From positions 86,400 through 150,399 of the forward strand of contig NZ_LYXZ01000033.1 in NCBI RefSeq assembly GCF_001676615.1: a stretch of DNA of 64,000 bases, in the 5' to 3' direction. Under the pieces are notes generated by a model that was given only the letters and a program-made list of their open reading frames with translations, made no database searches and was not told the origin of the DNA. This DNA comes from Labrys sp. WJW. GTDB taxonomy: Bacteria > Pseudomonadota > Alphaproteobacteria > Rhizobiales > Labraceae. The translations under genes were made by a program, and so were the position numbers. Of this stretch, positions 1 through 8,642 are shown one piece after another. The number at the start of each line of letters is the position of its first letter. The first letter of the stretch is position 1.

Positions 1-608
1 TCTGGACGACGCCGCAATTCGCCTTCGTGGCCCTGTCGGACAAGTTCACCACCGGCTCCTCGATCATGCCGCAGAAGCGCAATCCCGATGCGGCCGAGCT
101 CGTCCGTGGCAAGGCCGGCCGCGTCATCGGGGCGCTGGTCGGCCTCCTCACCATGATGAAGGGCTTGCCGCTCGCCTATGGCAAGGACATGCAGGAGGAC
201 AAGGAACCGGCCTTCGACGCGCTGCAGACCCTGTCGCTGTGCACGGCAGCCATGGCCGGTATGGTCAGGGACATGGTGCCCGACCTCAAGCGCATGAAGG
301 CGGCGGCGGGCTCGGGCTATGCCACGGCCACGGACCTCGCCGACTGGCTGGTGCGCGAGCTCAATCTGCCCTTCCGCGAGGCCCATCACGTCACCGGCCG
401 TCTGGTCGGCATCGCCGCCGAGGCCAAGCTGCCGCTGGAGAAGCTGTCGCTGGCGCAAATGCAGGCGGTGGAGCCGCGTATCCATCAGGGCCTGTTCGCC
501 GTGCTCGGCGTGGAGAAGTCGGTCCGCAGCCGCACCTCCTATGGCGGCACGGCGCCGGCAAACGTCAAGGCCCAGGCCAGGAAGTGGCTGAAGGCGCTGG
601 CGAAATAG
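1..608 (+). CDS. argH: Argininosuccinate lyase, C-terminal part (5' end outside window)
   Basis: Last step of arginine synthesis: cleaves argininosuccinate into arginine and fumarate in the cytoplasm. The reading frame is open from base 3 and no start lies in the window. The fumarase/aspartase superfamily signature GSSIMPQKRNPD is near residues 19-30 of the visible part; it forms the mobile catalytic loop that carries the active-site serine. The rest is the helical C-terminal domain, ending in an Ala/Lys-rich tail. A small lipoprotein gene and lysA follow on the same strand, an order commonly seen in Hyphomicrobiales. Roughly the last 200 residues are present, so the N-terminal half is missing only because of the window edge. 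Confidence 0.97.
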   Translation, partial: WTTPQFAFVALSDKFTTGSSIMPQKRNPDAAELVRGKAGRVIGALVGLLTMMKGLPLAYGKDMQEDKEPAFDALQTLSLCTAAMAGMVRDMVPDLKRMKAAAGSGYATATDLADWLVRELNLPFREAHHVTGRLVGIAAEAKLPLEKLSLAQMQAVEPRIHQGLFAVLGVEKSVRSRTSYGGTAPANVKAQARKWLKALAK

Positions 609-610
609 TC

Positions 611-711
611 GGAGCGCGGACATCTCAGCGACATGCTTGCAAGTCGCGGTGTCCGCTCTTGGAACCACCATGCCGACAGAATAGGAAGAGCGGACAAGAT
701 GTCCGCGCTCC
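611..711. repeat. Intergenic palindromic element, copy 1 of 7
   Basis: The outer arms 611-624 and 698-711 are perfect 14-bp complements. A second pair, 651-660 with 686-695, lies inside. The left arm also carries a small hairpin (GCGAC...GTCGC). It starts 3 bp after the argH stop. It belongs to the family also seen at 10630, 22821, 29260, 34826, 40861 and 56243. Confidence 0.85.
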
Positions 712-765
712 AAAGAACACCAAATCAAAATTCGTGCTACACAGCGTCAAACACTGGAGTTCCCC

Positions 766-969
766 ATGGCTGGTAATGCGTTCCGCATCGCGCTCGCTTT
801 GACGCTGGTGACGACCCTCGGCCTCGCCGGCTGCGGCCGCAAAGGCAAGCTCGAACCGCCGCCCGAGCAGCATGTCACGACTGGCGATGGCAATGGCTAC
901 AACAAGAAGAAGGATCCGGGCTATGTGAAACCGGACCGCAAACTGCCGATGGACTTTCTGTTGAACTGA
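766..969 (+). CDS. lptM: Small lipoprotein, LptM-like
   Basis: A 67-residue protein with a lipoprotein signal peptide: a hydrophobic stretch at about residues 8-21 followed by the lipobox LAGC, so the mature protein would begin at a lipidated cysteine. The short mature part is polar and starts GRKGKLEPP. Proteins of this form between argH and lysA belong to the LptM (YifL) family, which in Escherichia coli helps mature the LptD lipopolysaccharide translocon in the outer membrane. The family assignment rests on length, lipobox, the CGxKG(x)L-P pattern and position. The LPS role is inferred from the family and not visible here. Confidence 0.85.
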   Translation: MAGNAFRIALALTLVTTLGLAGCGRKGKLEPPPEQHVTTGDGNGYNKKKDPGYVKPDRKLPMDFLLN

Positions 970-987
970 TTTCGAACCGAACCGACC

Positions 988-2253
988 ATGCATCACTTCA
1001 CTTATCGCGACGGCGTGCTTCATGCCGAAGATGTCGCACTGCCGGCGATCGCCGCCGCGGTCGGCACCCCCTTCTACTGTTACTCGGCGGCCACGCTGCG
1101 GCGGCACTACAAGGTGTTCGCGGGCGCCTTCGCCGACGTGCCCTCCCTGGTCTGCTTTGCGGTCAAGGCCAATTCGAATCTGGCCGTGCTGCGCCTGCTC
1201 GCCAAGCTCGGCGCCGGCATGGACGTCGTCTCGGAGGGTGAGCTGCGGCGCGCCCGCGCCGCCGGCGTACCCGCCAGCAAGATCATGTTCTCTGGCGTCG
1301 GCAAGCTCGTGCGCGAGATCGACTATGCGCTCGACGAGGACATCCTGTGCTTCAATGTCGAGTCCGAGCCGGAACTGGAGCTCTTGTCGCAACGCGCCAG
1401 CGCCAAGGGCCGGATAGCCCGGGTGTCGCTGCGCATCAACCCGGATGTCGACGCCAAGACCCACAAGAAGATCTCCACCGGCAAGTCCGAGAACAAGTTC
1501 GGCATTCCGATCGCGCAGGCCCGCACCATCTATGCCCGCGCGGCCAAGCTGCCGGGTATCTTGGTCACCGGCGTCGACATGCATATCGGCAGCCAGATCA
1601 CCGCGCTCGAACCCTATGACGCCTCGATCGAACGCCTGGTCGGCCTGGTCAGGGACCTCAGGGCCGACGGCCATGTCGTCGACCATATCGATTTCGGCGG
1701 CGGCCTCGGCATTCCCTATCGGGACGACAACGAGCCGCCCCCCCATCCCGACGACTATGCCGCGGTGGTCAAGCGCTATGCCAAGGATCTCGGCGCCACC
1801 CTGGTGTTCGAACCCGGGCGCCTGATCGCCGGCAATGCCGGCATCCTGGTGAGCGAGGTCGCGTTCGTGAAAGAGGGCGAAGGCAAGACCTTCGTCATCG
1901 TCGACGCCGGCATGAACGACCTGATCCGCCCGACGCTTTATGAAGCCTATCATGCGATCTGGCCAATCAAGGAACGTCCCCTCGGCGGTGCCATGGTGAC
2001 GGCCGACGTCGTCGGCCCGGTCTGCGAGACCGGCGACTATCTGGCCCTCGACCGCGACATCCCGGTGGTGGAGCGCGGCGACCTGGTGGCGGTGATGTCG
2101 GCTGGCGCCTATGGCGCCGTGCAGTCCGGCACCTACAACACCCGCCCCCTCATCCCGGAAGTGTTGGTGGACGGGGACAAGTTCGCGGTGATCCGGCCCC
2201 GTCCGAGCTATGACGAGTTGCTCGGGCTCGACAAGGTGCCGGACTGGCTGTGA
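988..2253 (+). CDS. lysA: Diaminopimelate decarboxylase
   Basis: PLP-dependent fold-type III decarboxylase that converts meso-diaminopimelate to lysine, the last step of lysine synthesis. At 421 residues it has the usual length. The PLP lysine is in CFAVKANSN (about residue 59). The alanine-racemase-like barrel carries HIGSQI and the glycine-rich phosphate loop GGGLGIPY. The C-terminal barrel contains EPGRLIAGNAG and the CETGDYLA segment, which supplies substrate-binding residues from the other subunit. It starts 18 bp after the lptM stop, so the two are probably co-transcribed. Confidence 0.97.
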   Translation: MHHFTYRDGVLHAEDVALPAIAAAVGTPFYCYSAATLRRHYKVFAGAFADVPSLVCFAVKANSNLAVLRLLAKLGAGMDVVSEGELRRARAAGVPASKIMFSGVGKLVREIDYALDEDILCFNVESEPELELLSQRASAKGRIARVSLRINPDVDAKTHKKISTGKSENKFGIPIAQARTIYARAAKLPGILVTGVDMHIGSQITALEPYDASIERLVGLVRDLRADGHVVDHIDFGGGLGIPYRDDNEPPPHPDDYAAVVKRYAKDLGATLVFEPGRLIAGNAGILVSEVAFVKEGEGKTFVIVDAGMNDLIRPTLYEAYHAIWPIKERPLGGAMVTADVVGPVCETGDYLALDRDIPVVERGDLVAVMSAGAYGAVQSGTYNTRPLIPEVLVDGDKFAVIRPRPSYDELLGLDKVPDWL

Positions 2254-2268
2254 TCCCTGGAACAGAAT

Positions 2269-2303
2269 CTGTTACCGGGAACAACGAGTGTTCCCGGTAA
2301 CAG
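2269..2303. repeat. Perfect 15-bp palindrome after lysA
   Basis: Arms 2269-2283 (CTGTTACCGGGAACA) and 2289-2303 are exact complements around a 5-nt loop, 15 bp after the lysA stop. No T-run follows on either strand, so it is not a classical intrinsic terminator. It could be a 3'-end stabilising hairpin or an operator for the next gene. Confidence 0.75.
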
Positions 2304-2358
2304 CCCGCTTCCCGATCCTGTCGTAAGGCCGTCATTCCTTCTGGAACTCCGAGGACCC

Positions 2359-2820
2359 ATGCGCAGTCTCCTTGCACTTTCCCTTCTCGCCAGTGTCGCC
2401 GCGGCCACTCCCGCCCTGGCGGATGCCTATCGCTGGCAGGTCCGCCAGTCGCCGGAATCGGTGGTGGTGGCCTATGAAGTGCCCGACACAGACGACCAGC
2501 CGCTCGGCCTTTTTTGTGAACCCGAGGGCAAGGCCTTCTCGATCACCTATCGGCCTGGCGCCGACAAGATCCGCAAGGGCTGGAGCGGCGTGGTCAGTTT
2601 CAGTTCCGATGGCGGGCAGGTCGATGTGCCCATGCAGGCGGTCGAAGACGAACTGAGCGGGCTCACCTTGGAAGCCAAGGCTGCCTTCGACCCGGATTGG
2701 ACCGTCGTCCTCGGCAAGGGCCGCACCCTCAAGATCGCCTTCAGCGGCCAGAGCGAGAGGATCAAGCTGGCCGGCGTCGCCAAGGGAGCTGCCGCGCTGG
2801 CCAAGGCCTGCGGTCTGTAG
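2359..2820 (+). CDS. Secreted hypothetical protein
   Basis: A 153-residue protein with a clear Sec signal peptide (hydrophobic core about residues 3-17, likely cleavage after PALA), so it is probably periplasmic. The mature part is mostly beta-rich and hydrophilic with two cysteines, one in the LFCEP segment and one near the C-terminus in KACGL, which could pair. No family is recognised. GAGG lies just upstream of the ATG. It follows lysA by about 105 bp, with the 15-bp palindrome in between, and is isolated from the opposing genes downstream by a long palindromic repeat. Confidence 0.8.
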   Translation: MRSLLALSLLASVAAATPALADAYRWQVRQSPESVVVAYEVPDTDDQPLGLFCEPEGKAFSITYRPGADKIRKGWSGVVSFSSDGGQVDVPMQAVEDELSGLTLEAKAAFDPDWTVVLGKGRTLKIAFSGQSERIKLAGVAKGAAALAKACGL

Positions 2821-2845
2821 GAAGATTGCTTTGTAGCGCAGTGCG

Positions 2846-3024
2846 GCCCCTCACCCGTCCCCTCTCCCCGTAAGAACGGGGCGAGGGGACACGGGCGTCG
2901 CGCTCGATCCTCAGACCCTTCATCTCGCCCGACGGTTGAGCGAGACGATCGGGGTTGTATATGAAATACCCGATCAAAGTCCCCCTCGCCCCCTTCTTAC
3001 GGGGAGAGGGTACGGGTGAGGGGC
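2846..3024. repeat. Long palindromic repeat (CCTCTCCCCG...CGGGGAGAGG type)
   Basis: GCCCCTCACCCGT at 2846-2858 pairs with 3012-3024. Further in, CCTCTCCCCGTAAGAA pairs with TTCTTACGGGGAGAGG. It fills the gap between two convergent genes. Elements of the same kind are at 30957-31105 and 59781-59912. Confidence 0.8.
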
Positions 3025-3095
3025 TACGCTACCCCGACAATTTCTGCGGGAAATGGTCCCTCGATCAGCCCTTTTGATCCGCGCTTGCTCCGTGC

Positions 3096-3590
3096 TCACC
3101 TGGCAATGCCGAAGCACTTGGCCAGCCTGGCGGCGACGGCATCATAGGTCGCCGCTTCCTTGGCCGGATAGGTCAGGCGGAAGGCGCGGATGGTTTCGAC
3201 CGCGCCCTTGGCGTCCTTCTCCAGCAGGAGCTTGGCATAGAAGATCTCGCCACCCTTCCGGCCGGAGACCACCACCCCGTTCTTGGCCGCGCTGCGATAG
3301 GTGATCTTGCCGTCATCGGCGATACCGGCGACGATCGCATCGATGTCTTCTTCCGCGGCATTGTAGGAACCCCAGACCCGCAGGCTCGCGCCGGAAGGGG
3401 CCGAGAAGACGCGCCCGTCGCCATTGTCGGCCTCGGGTTCCGCCGTCATGAGGTCGGTGGGATAGCAGATGCGGTAGCAGAAACGCGCATTGGCGTAGTC
3501 GCTCCAGTCACGCGCCGCCGCCGGCCCGGTCGCAATGGTGAGGCTCAGGAGCGGGACGATCAGGGCGCAGAAACGGATCAGGCGGCGCAT
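3096..3590 (-). CDS. Secreted hypothetical protein
   Basis: A 164-residue protein with a Sec signal peptide (MRRLIRF then a hydrophobic core, probable cleavage after AAA near residue 26). The mature protein has a cysteine pair in FCYRICYP near its start and one near its end (AKCFG). The middle has alternating beta-like segments. It looks like the small periplasmic proteins of unknown function common in Hyphomicrobiales. No catalytic motif was seen. It is transcribed away from the methyltransferase gene upstream, with about 117 bp between them. Confidence 0.8.
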   Translation of the reverse strand: MRRLIRFCALIVPLLSLTIATGPAAARDWSDYANARFCYRICYPTDLMTAEPEADNGDGRVFSAPSGASLRVWGSYNAAEEDIDAIVAGIADDGKITYRSAAKNGVVVSGRKGGEIFYAKLLLEKDAKGAVETIRAFRLTYPAKEAATYDAVAARLAKCFGIAR

Positions 3591-3707
3591 CGGCCCCTCC
3601 TTGCGATATGAACGCCATCGCGGCGGAGAGGCTCCGCGCGATGGCTGTCCTGTCTTAGGTTGCTTGGCCCGGGGCCGGCTGTTCTGCAGGGAACCAGCGC
3701 GGCCGGC

Positions 3708-4700
3708 TCAATGCCGGCGCCGGCGCCGCGCCTCTTCGCCGCCGCCGGCCTTGGGCGGGGCGACCAATGGGCCGATTTCGGCGATCACCTTCGCGGTATC
3801 GGGGCGCTCGGCGCGGACATGGCCGTCGATGGCCTGGCGCATGGCGGCGAGATGGGCCGGCGAGGTGCCGCAGCAGCCGCCGATGATGCGGGCACCCGCA
3901 TCGATGGCGAGCCGCGCATAGTTCGCCATCAGCTCCGGCGTGCCGGAATAATGGATATGGTCGCCATGGAACTGCGGAATGCCGGCATTGGCCTTGGCAA
4001 TGATCACGGCATCGGGATTGGCCTCGGTCATCGACAGCACCGAGACCAGGAGATCGGAAGCGCCGACGCCGCAATTGGCACCCACTGCGACGGGATTGGG
4101 ATCGACGCCACCGGCCACCTCCGGCATGGCCGCGGGCGGGATGCCCATCATGGTCTTGCCGGCCGTGTCGAAGCTCGCCGTCACCGTATAGGGCATGCCG
4201 GCCTTGACGGCAGCCTTGGCCGCGGCGCGCATCTCCTCGGCAGCCGACATCGTCTCGATCCAGATCACGTCGGCGCCGCCTTCCTTGAGGCCCTCGATCT
4301 GCTCGACGAAGATCTCGACAGCCTCGTCCTCGGTCAGCGGTCCGAGCGGCTGGAAGAGGTCGCCCGTCGGGCCGACGGAACCCGCCACCACCACAGGACG
4401 CCCGGCGCCGTCGGCGACCTCGCGGGCAACGCGGGCGGCGGCGGCATTGAGCTCCTTCACGCGTCCGTCGAGCTTGTGCAGCGCCAGCCGCCGGCGATTG
4501 CCGCCGAAGGAATTGGTGAGGATGATGTCGGCCCCGGCATCGACGAAGGACTGGTGCAGCGCGTAGATGCGGTCGGGATGGTCGAGGTTCCACATCTCCG
4601 GCGGATCGCCCGACATCAGGCCCATCTCGAACAGATTGGTCCCTGTGGCCCCGTCTGCGAGCAATACGGGCTTTTGAGCCAGAAGTTCGGTCAGGCGCAT
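3708..4700 (-). CDS. bmt: Homocysteine S-methyltransferase (betaine-type)
   Basis: Cytoplasmic zinc enzyme that transfers a methyl group from a donor such as betaine to homocysteine, giving methionine. Visible motifs are the N-terminal DGATGTNLF, the GSVGPTGD segment in the barrel, GANCGVG carrying the first zinc cysteine, and the pair in IGGCCGTSPAHL. The ATG at 4700 is chosen because AAGGA lies 7-8 nt upstream; a longer frame starting at 4733 would place this site inside the coding region. The C-terminus ends in an unusual run of arginines (ARRRRRH). Betaine as donor is inferred; S-methylmethionine is the alternative. Confidence 0.9.
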   Translation of the reverse strand: MRLTELLAQKPVLLADGATGTNLFEMGLMSGDPPEMWNLDHPDRIYALHQSFVDAGADIILTNSFGGNRRRLALHKLDGRVKELNAAAARVAREVADGAGRPVVVAGSVGPTGDLFQPLGPLTEDEAVEIFVEQIEGLKEGGADVIWIETMSAAEEMRAAAKAAVKAGMPYTVTASFDTAGKTMMGIPPAAMPEVAGGVDPNPVAVGANCGVGASDLLVSVLSMTEANPDAVIIAKANAGIPQFHGDHIHYSGTPELMANYARLAIDAGARIIGGCCGTSPAHLAAMRQAIDGHVRAERPDTAKVIAEIGPLVAPPKAGGGEEARRRRRH

Positions 4701-4783
4701 GGCGTGTCCTTCATCAAGAAACCATGCTTCCACATAGGCCTTTGCCGCAACGATTCAAGCACGAATGTCCGGGAACGGCCTCG

Positions 4784-4821
4784 CCCCTAAAACAGCAACG
4801 CCGGGACAAGCCCGGCGTTGC
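4784..4821 (-). terminator. Intrinsic terminator of envC-ctpA
   Basis: An 11-bp GC-rich stem (4795-4805 with 4811-4821, loop of 5). Read on the minus strand it is followed by TGTTTTA. It lies 27 bp past the ctpA stop. Confidence 0.85.
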
Positions 4822-4847
4822 AGAAGCGCGGAGTGGACGAGACGGCC

Positions 4848-6182
4848 TCAGTTCGGCACGCCAGCCTTCGGATCCGGCGGGAAATAGGCGCTCTTCTGCA
4901 CGCCATGCAGCAGGTCGATCGCCTTGTTGAGCTGGGTGTCGTCCTTCTCATTGGCCGGCACATAGGCCGAGGAGCCGCCCTCCTCGGTCTTGTCCGCATC
5001 CGGATTGGCCAGGTGGCCCTTGAGGCCGGACTCGCCCTTGGTCTGGTCCTTGCCCTTGAGGTCGTCGGGCACGTTCTCCTGCACCACGATCTCCGGATCG
5101 ATGCCCTTGGCCTGGATCGAGCGCCCGGAGGGGGTGTAGTAGCGCGCCGTGGTCAGGCGCAGTGCGCCATTGCCCTGCAGCGGGATGATGGTCTGCACCG
5201 AGCCCTTGCCGAAGGAACGCGTGCCCAGGATGGTGGCGCGCTTGTGGTCCTGCAGGGCGCCGGCGACGATTTCCGAGGCCGAGGCCGAACCGCCATTGAC
5301 CAGCACGATCACCGGCTTGCCATTGGTCAGGTCGCCGCCGCGGGCGGAATAGCGCTGCACGTCATCGGCCTGGCGGCCGCGGGTGGACACGATCTCGCCG
5401 CGCTCGAGGAAGGCATCGGAGACCTGGATCGCCTGGTCGAGCAGGCCGCCCGGATTGTTCCTGAGGTCGATGATGTAGCCCTTGAGCTTGTCCGGACCGA
5501 TTTCCTTGCTCAGCTTGTCGACGTTCTTCTTCAAGCCGTCGAAGGTCTGCTCGTTGAACTGGGTGATGCGGATATAGCCGATGTCATCGCCCATCTTCTT
5601 GGCCTTGACCGACTGCACCTTGATGATGTCGCGCACCACCTTGACGTCGATCGGCTCGCCCTTGTTGCGCAGGATCTTCAGGGTGATCGGGGTGTTGACC
5701 GGCCCGCGCATCTTGTCGACGGCCTGCTGCAGCGTCATGCCCTGCGTCGCTTCGCCGTCGATGCCGGTGATCAGGTCGCCCGCCAGCACGCCAGCCTTGG
5801 AGGCCGGCGAATCATCGATCGGCGAGACCACCTTGATCGCACCGTCCTCCTGGGTCACTTCGATGCCGAGACCACCGAACTCGCCCTTGGTCTGCACCTG
5901 CATGTCCTGGAAGCTCTTGGCATCCATGTAGCTCGAATGCGGATCGAGCGAGGTCAGCATGCCGTTGATGGCCGCTTCGACCAGCTTGCCGTCCTCGGGC
6001 TGCTCGACATAGTCCGAGCGCACCCGCTCGAACACGTCGCCGAACAGGTTAAGCTGCTTGTAGGTGTCGGTGACGGCGGCATTGGCACCGCCCATCAGCA
6101 GCAGGTGGGGCTGCGTTACCGCGATCGTCGCGATCGCGCCCATGGCCACGCCGCAGAACAGAATGGGAAGCTTGCGAATCAT
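4848..6182 (-). CDS. ctpA: Carboxyl-terminal processing protease (S41 peptidase)
   Basis: A 444-residue periplasmic serine protease anchored by an N-terminal signal or membrane helix (MIRKLPILFCG...). A PDZ domain spans about residues 90-170, and the S41 domain follows. The catalytic serine is in GSASASEIV and the catalytic lysine in FGKGSVQTI. The C-terminal tail is lysine- and aspartate-rich. The start at 6182 is preferred over 6215: its ATG overlaps the envC stop (ATGA) and GAGAAGG precedes it. Translational coupling to envC fits a shared role in cell-wall turnover; Ctp proteases are known to trim peptidoglycan hydrolases and lipoproteins. Confidence 0.95.
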   Translation of the reverse strand: MIRKLPILFCGVAMGAIATIAVTQPHLLLMGGANAAVTDTYKQLNLFGDVFERVRSDYVEQPEDGKLVEAAINGMLTSLDPHSSYMDAKSFQDMQVQTKGEFGGLGIEVTQEDGAIKVVSPIDDSPASKAGVLAGDLITGIDGEATQGMTLQQAVDKMRGPVNTPITLKILRNKGEPIDVKVVRDIIKVQSVKAKKMGDDIGYIRITQFNEQTFDGLKKNVDKLSKEIGPDKLKGYIIDLRNNPGGLLDQAIQVSDAFLERGEIVSTRGRQADDVQRYSARGGDLTNGKPVIVLVNGGSASASEIVAGALQDHKRATILGTRSFGKGSVQTIIPLQGNGALRLTTARYYTPSGRSIQAKGIDPEIVVQENVPDDLKGKDQTKGESGLKGHLANPDADKTEEGGSSAYVPANEKDDTQLNKAIDLLHGVQKSAYFPPDPKAGVPN

Positions 6183-7612
6183 CCGCGTGCCTTCTCGCCT
6201 TGATTGGCCCACCACGGGGTGGGGTCTATGGAAACACCGTCTTTGCGAAACTCTATATATAGGGCGGGTTGTCCTGCGCTTGAAGCACCGCCAAACGCCG
6301 CAGCCGTCGCCTGCATTCCCGTATCTGTCTTACCCAAGCCCGCCTGCGAACCCGGATCGGCATCCGATCCCAGAGACGGACCTGAACCCATGGCGGCAAC
6401 CGGCTCGCCCGTCAAGACAAACTGGCCCAGCCCCACATTGATCTTATCCATGCCGGCCATCACGACATGATACCCGCCACCGGCATTGATGATCAAGAGT
6501 TGGCCGTAGGAGCGGAACTTGCCGGCGAAGACGACCCAGCCATCGCAGGGCGCGGTGACGCTGGCGCCGGGCGTCGCCGTCAGGGTCATGCCCTTGGCCG
6601 CGCCGCCATTGCCGTCATCGGCGCCGAAGCCGCGCAGCATCGCCCCGGTTACCGGCAGGCGCAGCAGGCCCTTGGCCTGGTCGAAGGGCATGGCAGGGGT
6701 CAGGCGGCTTGGATCCTGCAGGGCGGCAAGGGACGGCCGGGCCTGGCTGGTCGCCGCATCGGCCGAATCAGCGGCACGCTTGGCCGGCGCCACCTCGCGC
6801 TCCATGCGGGCGATCAAATCTTTGAGATTGGCCGCCTCCTGCGCCAAGGCGGTGGCATGGGCCTGCTCGGTGGCGAGGGTATTCTGCTCCTGGGCCAGCA
6901 CCTTCTGGCGTTCCTCGACCAGAAGCTGGGTGCGGGTGCGCTGCTCGGTCAGGGTGATCAGCGCCTGCTTGAGCGTGTCCCGTTCGACGGTGATCTCCCC
7001 GCGCACCCGGGCCAGTTCCTTGAGATCGGCCACGAGGGCCTGCATTTCCTGGCGCATTTCCGGCAGCACCGCACCCAGCAGCATCGCCGTGCGCACCGCC
7101 TCCAATGCGTCGTCCGGGCTGACCAGCAGGGCCGGCGGCGGATTGCGCCCCATGCGCTGCAGCGACGCCAGCACCTCGATCAGCAGGCCGCGCTTGCTGT
7201 CGAGCGAGACGTGGATATTGTCCTCGTTGCTGTCGAGCGAAGCCAACCTCGCCTCCGCCCCCAGCACCTTGGCTTCGGTCTCGTGCGTCTGGTTGCCGGT
7301 CTCGACCAGTTGCTGGCGCAGCTTCTCGCTGTCGGCCCCGATGGACTGGATCTCCTTGCGCAGGCGGGCCAGGGTCTCATCGGACAGTTTGATCTCGCCC
7401 TGGATGCGCGCGAGGTCCTGACGCATCGAGTCCTGGCGCATCGATTCCTGGCGCTTGGCGGCCGCCTCGTCGGTGGCGGACGGGGCCGCAGCTGGAACAG
7501 TCTGGGCCGCTGGCGGCGTCTCGGCTCTTGCCGTCGCCAAGGCCACGCACAGCGCCAGCAACGCCCCGGCAAGGACGGAGCCGATGATCGAGTTTGCGCT
7601 GTCGTGGTTCAT
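6179..7612 (-). CDS. envC: EnvC-like murein hydrolase activator (M23/LytM, degenerate)
   Basis: A 477-residue periplasmic protein: signal peptide (residues about 1-30), long coiled coil (about 50-280) and a C-terminal LytM/M23 domain (about 320-470). The usual zinc ligands are not seen. The position of the first HxxxD holds KGMTLTA, and the second histidine motif is absent around YHVVMAGM. This matches EnvC, which activates amidases at the septum and does not cut peptidoglycan itself. A Gly/Ser-rich insertion of about 40 residues interrupts the LytM domain before the last strand (ALYIEFRKDG). The gene overlaps ctpA by 4 bp. Confidence 0.92.
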   Translation of the reverse strand: MNHDSANSIIGSVLAGALLALCVALATARAETPPAAQTVPAAAPSATDEAAAKRQESMRQDSMRQDLARIQGEIKLSDETLARLRKEIQSIGADSEKLRQQLVETGNQTHETEAKVLGAEARLASLDSNEDNIHVSLDSKRGLLIEVLASLQRMGRNPPPALLVSPDDALEAVRTAMLLGAVLPEMRQEMQALVADLKELARVRGEITVERDTLKQALITLTEQRTRTQLLVEERQKVLAQEQNTLATEQAHATALAQEAANLKDLIARMEREVAPAKRAADSADAATSQARPSLAALQDPSRLTPAMPFDQAKGLLRLPVTGAMLRGFGADDGNGGAAKGMTLTATPGASVTAPCDGWVVFAGKFRSYGQLLIINAGGGYHVVMAGMDKINVGLGQFVLTGEPVAAMGSGPSLGSDADPGSQAGLGKTDTGMQATAAAFGGASSAGQPALYIEFRKDGVSIDPTPWWANQGEKARG

Positions 7613-8033
7613 TCCAGATTGATGCGACCAATATGGTTAACGAAGTTTCAATCGTTAACGATTCTTCATTGTTGTCCAAGCAACCTATCGCTGATCGCGC
7701 CTGTGGCTCGATCAGCGATAGGTTGCAAGATTTTAAGCGTTTGCACAGTTTGCCCGCTTCGCCCATTTGTAGGTGAAGTGGACAAACTGTGCATGCGATA
7801 GTGGCGTGTCATCCCGTCTTTTCTGGGGCAGGCCGGCGACGCCACCGGGAAATGGCCTGTCGCGATGTCCCGCGAATCGCGATTTTTTCTGAATTTGGCG
7901 CCTTGACGCATTTTCTCAACCAAAAATGCTGTAAGGGGCCTCATCCCGCCGCGAACATGCCGCAATCGCACTGCCGTCATGCCCGCCTGCCATTCAACCG
8001 TGCGGTCCTTCCGAGGGCCGTTCAGGAAAGATC
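7613..8033. repeat. Intergenic region with three nested inverted repeats
   Basis: A 421-bp gene-free gap between divergent genes. GTTAACGA at 7636-7643 pairs with 7652-7659, close to the envC start. A perfect 18-bp pair, 7680-7697 with 7709-7726, has an 11-nt loop. A 10-bp pair, 7742-7751 with 7784-7793, follows. The stretch 7640-7690 is AT-rich and probably includes the envC promoter. No gene is supported here. Confidence 0.7.
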
Positions 8034-8642
8034 ATGCTGCGCCGCTTCTACGACTGGATGATCCGCATTTCGGAAAGTCCCCGGGCCGTCTGGGCCCTCG
8101 GCATCGTTTCCTTTGCCGAAAGCTCCTTCTTCCCGTTTCCACCCGACGTCATGCTGCTGCCGATGGCGGTCGCCAAGCCCAAGAGGGCCTGGTTCTACGC
8201 CGCCGTCTGCACCGTCACCTCGGTGCTGGGCGGTATATTCGGCTACATGATCGGCTGGCTGCTCTACGACACCGTCGGCGCCTGGCTGATCCGGGCCTAT
8301 GGCTATGAGCACGGCGTCGAGCAATTCCGCTGCCTCTATGCCCAATATGGCAGCTGGATCATCCTGATCAAAGGCCTGACGCCGATCCCCTACAAGATCG
8401 TCACCATCACCTCGGGCTTTGCCGGCTACAGCCTGTTCTGGTTCGTCCTGCTGTCGCTGCTCACGCGCGGCGCGCGCTTCTTCATCCTGGCCGGGATCCT
8501 CAATCTCCTCGGCGAGCGCATCCGAACCTTCATCGAGAAGAACCTGACGCTGGTGGCCATCGCCTTCGTGGTTGTACTGGTGGGCGGGTTCTTCGTCGTC
8601 GAACACCTCATGCCGTCGAGTGGAACTGCCACATGCCAATGA
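8034..8642 (+). CDS. YqaA/DedA-family inner membrane protein
   Basis: A 202-residue protein with four to five predicted membrane segments. It carries features of the YqaA branch of the DedA/SNARE-associated superfamily: the N-terminal FAESSFFPFPPDV motif and the conserved KGLTPIPYKIVTITSG re-entrant segment. DedA proteins are thought to move lipid carriers or maintain envelope homeostasis; the substrate here is unknown. AGGAAAGATC precedes the ATG. Its last 10 bases overlap the start of dsbB, so the two are probably coupled. Confidence 0.9.
   Translation: MLRRFYDWMIRISESPRAVWALGIVSFAESSFFPFPPDVMLLPMAVAKPKRAWFYAAVCTVTSVLGGIFGYMIGWLLYDTVGAWLIRAYGYEHGVEQFRCLYAQYGSWIILIKGLTPIPYKIVTITSGFAGYSLFWFVLLSLLTRGARFFILAGILNLLGERIRTFIEKNLTLVAIAFVVVLVGGFFVVEHLMPSSGTATCQ

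Noticed and set aside
4818..6203. 461-codon plus-strand frame opposite ctpA
   Set aside because: Shadow of ctpA, which has full S41 and PDZ motifs.
6467..7801. 444-codon plus-strand frame opposite envC
   Set aside because: Shadow of envC; no domain.
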